The position numbers were made by a program, and so were the translations under genes. The notes beneath the pieces were generated by a model that was not told the DNA's origin, made no database searches, and saw only the letters and a program-made list of their open reading frames with translations. A stretch of 64,000 nt of DNA, taken from Plazaster borealis (taxonomy: Eukaryota > Echinodermata > Asteroidea > Forcipulatida > Labidiasteridae). Positions 62,601 to 64,000 of the stretch are shown piece by piece (position 1 is the first letter of the stretch; every line of letters begins with the position of its first letter). The stretch spans positions 25,923,488 to 25,987,487 of the forward strand of contig CM037474.1 of assembly GCA_021014325.1 (NCBI GenBank), read 5' to 3'.

Positions 62601-63214
62601 TTGGGTACACTTTTTGTTACAAAGACACCAAATGAACAACAGATAAATATTGAGTAGCTCTTTGCAGATCTTGTATACAACAAACTTAAGCACTTTGTAT
62701 TCATCATTGACACAGCGATTGTTATTTGATATAATAACATTGAGATAACTGAAACATCAGTGGTGTTCATAAAATGGACATGAACAAAATGTGTACCCAG
62801 GATCATGCATAGATTAACATCATTTGAATACAATTTTATTTTGTTAATCAAAACCTAAGGACTAATGCCCTTGTTTAAAAAAAAAAATTGTTTTTATGTA
62901 AGTTCACCCTAAACAAGGCTAAAAGCCACTTTTGGTGAGGTGCTATAAAGAAAAGAATATAAGATGAAAAAATACAACTTGAAGAAAAAAACACCTTACT
63001 TGCAAAATGAACACTTCAGTAGCACAAGAGACATATCTTTCAAAGAGTGTCTTATTATCCAAAAGAAAATTATGTAAAAAATTGAGATGTGAATAGCATT
63101 TTTGTTTTCCTGCTTGCTTTAAATTACTTCCAGTACTTACCAACTTCTCCACTGCAGTGTTTTCAATGAAACGTGACCCATGACCAGGCTTTCCTTCACA
63201 TTTTATTTCCAACC
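50640..63214 (-). CDS. ACY1: Aminoacylase-1 (C-terminal half, enters from right edge)
   Basis: Cytosolic zinc peptidase-family (M20) enzyme that hydrolyses N-acyl L-amino acids. Seven minus-strand exons: 63214-63141, 61956-61907, 60916-60859, 58104-58024, 56770-56702, 51348-51272, 50874-50640 (stop TAA 50642-50640). All junctions are GT-AG and phases chain without gaps. Exon order reproduces the family: GKPGHGSRFIENTA (dimerisation-domain His), QKVMNSLL, LGDVTTTNITM, GGIAQNMVPSEFSMTADIR, EEKIDHWITEAGEGV, STWWMAFEGACKK, then FPAATDSRFLR, GFSPMNNTPILLHDHNEFL, whose His matches the C-terminal zinc ligand, ending ALGNVEQNKEDTNSV. About 213 of roughly 400 residues are here; the N-terminal catalytic half lies right of the window. 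The frame is intact. Introns carry the 70-bp minisatellite, three abutting MITEs and the inverted Helitron-like element lies just beyond in the large 51.35-56.70 kb intron. Confidence 0.93.
50975..51150 (-). mobile_element. tRNA-derived SINE (family III) in ACY1 intron
   Basis: Minus-strand head GAGCTCGGTGGTGTAGTGG, AGACATCTGCTCTTTAAT and GGGTTCAAATCCTACC, with a tail AGTATAAAGTGCTTATCATA and a poly-A-like tract between. Lies between the last two ACY1 exons. Confidence 0.75.
52003..52360 (+). mobile_element. tRNA-derived SINE (family I variant) in ACY1 intron
   Basis: tRNA-Leu-like head (TGTCCGAGTGGTTAAGAGCA and GGGTTTGAATCCTGG), TGACACTTGTATCCTTGAGC, and a 3' end GTGCTATATATAAGAAC followed by (TTA)n. 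The body differs from the other two copies. It abuts the Helitron-like element starting at 52363. Confidence 0.82.
53534..53745. repeat. GC-rich 62-bp minisatellite, three units
   Basis: Units contain CCCGCCCCTTCCTCTCCC, CCACGTGCTCTAACCCGCG and CTCCGTGCCTGCCTCCG. It is the only strongly GC-rich stretch in the window. Confidence 0.85.
54048..54187 (-). mobile_element. 140-bp palindromic cassette bounded by CA repeats, copy 3
   Basis: Inverted copy of the same cassette, inside the second Helitron-like element, with (CA)n at 54011-54030 and 54206-54219. Confidence 0.75.
54206..54715. repeat. Run of further CA-bounded cassettes
   Basis: Three blocks separated by CACACA tracts: one with GGGGTACTGC / AAGTACCCCGTAAG (about 54216-54360), one with AATCGTGGACCC / GGTCCACGGTTT (about 54400-54520), and one with GGGTCCTGCTATTG and CTACGGGGTCCATTG (about 54530-54690). 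They share ATTGTTGTTCTATTATTCCC-type interiors. Confidence 0.6.
55400..55734 (+). mobile_element. MITE, TTTAAAGG family, first of three abutting copies
   Basis: Ends TTAAAGGGTGTGTACAACATT and AATGTTGTACACACCCTTTAA. It lies in the large ACY1 intron and shares its right TTTAAA with the next element. Confidence 0.83.
55731..56119 (+). mobile_element. MITE, TTTAAAGG family, middle of three abutting copies
   Basis: Starts TTTAAAGGGATTGTATACG and ends CGTGTACGACACCTTTAAA; an internal near-palindrome GAGAAGCATTACGGCCGTAA lies at 55918-55937. The interior differs from the neighbours and matches the fragment at 3645-3793. Confidence 0.8.
56115..56682 (+). mobile_element. MITE, TTTAAAGG family, last of three abutting copies
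   Basis: Starts TTTAAAGGCAGGGTATACTT and ends AAGTACACCCTGCCTTTAAG. It is longer than usual because of an insertion of about 170 bp near 56300-56530 with a GAAGCCTTT-type inverted segment. Its right end lies about 20 bp from an ACY1 donor site at 56701. Confidence 0.8.
57100..58000. other. ACY1 intron with no recognised feature
   Basis: A minus-strand open stretch at 57608-57817 (VVMVRWPGQKALGGPYAF) has no family I recognise and no plausible splice context in ACY1; probably chance or old transposon. Confidence 0.4.
58585..58750. repeat. Dispersed GGCCATGGCCTCTG repeat flanking the minisatellite
   Basis: GAGGCCATGGCCTCTGCTGCC and ATTGATTTGAATGG recur at 3415-3450 and, inverted, around 49060-49250, indicating a moderately repeated family. 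The minisatellite starts inside its distal part. Confidence 0.6.
58751..60812. repeat. 70-bp purine-rich minisatellite in ACY1 intron, about 29 units
   Basis: Unit: GGGAAAGATGGCTGAACATT, TCAAAGGGCTGGTGTTCTAT, TGAGGAAGAGGAAGGGATAT, TGGTAGAGAA; spacing 70 or 71. Variants GGCTG/GGTTG/GACTG/GGCTA and a TTCTTA one-base form alternate. A 25-bp partial unit occurs at about 59071. It ends 46 bp before an ACY1 donor site at 60858. Confidence 0.95.
62035..62412 (+). mobile_element. MITE, TTTAAAGG family, complete
   Basis: Begins TTTAAAGGCATCGTACACG and ends CGTGTACGATGCCTTTAAA, a perfect terminal inverted repeat; an internal hairpin AAAACTTCTTGCAAGAAGTT lies near 62220-62240. Confidence 0.87.
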
Positions 63215-63404
63215 CTGGAATAAATTGTTAAAGATATTGTTTAAAATCTTGAGAACACTTGTGTATCAGATAAAAATACACAAACGGTAGTATTTGTTAT
63301 TTCATTTAGAAAAGACGAGAACAAGAAAAATCCCTGATGCAAAGATAACATCTATTAAATCGTTGCAGTTCCCACTGCTAACACATAGGATTCGAACTGC
63401 CTCC

Positions 63405-63545
63405 AGCCACCGGGCAAGCTCGGTGGTCTAGTGGTAAGACATCTGCTCTAGCAACGCAAAGGTCGTGGGCTCGAATCCCACCCGAGTTATTTGCCTGTGG
63501 ATTTTTTTTTTACAGAACTCGGGAAAGTACCAAGTATAAAGTGCT
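63405..63545 (+). mobile_element. tRNA-derived SINE (family III), interrupted by a MITE
   Basis: GCTCGGTGGTCTAGTGGTAA, GACATCTGCTCTAGCA and GGGCTCGAATCCCACC followed by AGTATAAAGTGCTTA. The expected tail motif ATCGGTGTAAGGG resumes at 63914 after a MITE. The anticodon stem does not pair, so this is not a functional tRNA gene. Confidence 0.75.
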
Positions 63546-63911
63546 TAAAACACTGAACACGTTTGGAAATTGTCAAAGACCAGTATTCTCACTTGGTGTA
63601 TCCCAACATATGCATAAAATAACAAACCTGTGAAAATTTGGGCTTAATTGGTCATCAAAGTTGCAAGAAAATGATGAAAGAAAAAACACCCTTGTTGTAC
63701 AAATTTGTGTGCTTTCAGATATAGGAATAAAAACTTTCGCAAGAAGTTGTTATTATTTTAGTGAGAAATTTCTCAAAAACTACGCTACTTCAGAGGGAGT
63801 GGTTTCTCACAATGTTTTATACTATCAACAGCTCTCCGTCGCTCGTTGCCAAGTCAGTTTTTATGATAGTATATATTTTGAGTAATTACCAAACGTGTAC
63901 AGTGCGTTTAA
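63546..63911 (+). mobile_element. MITE, TTTAAAGG family, inserted in a SINE
   Basis: Same interior as 62035-62412 (GTTTGGAAATTGTCAAAGAC, CACAATGTTTTATACTATC, TACCAAACGTGTACAGTGCG). It splits the family III SINE tail at 63545/63912. Confidence 0.78.
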
Positions 63912-64000
63912 TAATCGGTGTAAGGGTAAAAACTAATTATATTCTTTATCCCCGATGCAAAATTGACATCTATTGAAGAAAATTTAAGTAAGAAAACAAT

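Noticed and set aside
63411..63490. Functional tRNA gene
   Set aside because: A and B boxes are good but the anticodon stem does not pair, and the same sequence recurs with a shared tail, so it is a SINE.

Overview
This is an animal nuclear window: genes are split by GT-AG introns, coding exons are small islands in several kilobases of non-coding DNA, and SINEs, LINE fragments, MITE-like elements and minisatellites fill most of the rest. The repeat families (TTTAAAGG-ended MITEs, tRNA-derived SINEs with GCGCTATATAAG tails) resemble what I remember from sea-star genomes, so an echinoderm, probably an asteroid, is my best guess; this is recollection, not a search.

Layout. (1) 0.8-5.85 kb, minus strand: the first four exons of AMT, the mitochondrial glycine-cleavage T-protein; the gene runs off the left edge. 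(2) 6.9-45 kb, plus strand: a tandem array of three FMN-dependent 2-hydroxyacid oxidase (HAO/glycolate-oxidase family) genes, each with eight coding exons, in repeat units of about 11.7 kb (14.7 kb for the first, which carries extra insertions). Copy A (11.75-18.03 kb) is intact. Copy B (24.71-31.23 kb) has an in-frame stop in exon 4. Copy C (36.46-44.23 kb) has lost its normal exon-3 acceptor but can be spliced in frame six bases downstream. Copy C ends in SKL, a canonical peroxisomal signal; A and B end in SNL. Copy B is a chimera, exons 1-2 of C type and exons 3-8 of A type, as expected from unequal crossing-over between A and C. (3) 44.2-50.6 kb: intergenic mobile-element debris. (4) 50.6-63.2 kb, minus strand: the last seven exons of aminoacylase-1 (ACY1), entering from the right edge and ending in TAA at 50640, with a 2-kb, 70-bp minisatellite in one intron.

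Functionally, HAO enzymes make glyoxylate, a precursor of glycine, and AMT breaks glycine down; ACY1 deacetylates N-acetyl amino acids. Whether the linkage matters is unknown, but AMT and ACY1 are also linked on human 3p21, which suggests old synteny interrupted here by the HAO array.

Mobile elements of note: two young 5'-truncated LINE insertions with empty sites in the sister repeat unit, a 1.68-kb putative solo LTR, two inverted copies of a Helitron-like element, 140-bp palindromic cassettes bounded by CA repeats, and a TTAA-targeting MITE family with one empty site visible in the window. I found no CRISPR, prokaryotic operon or clearly new biochemical system; the most informative locus is the evolving HAO array.
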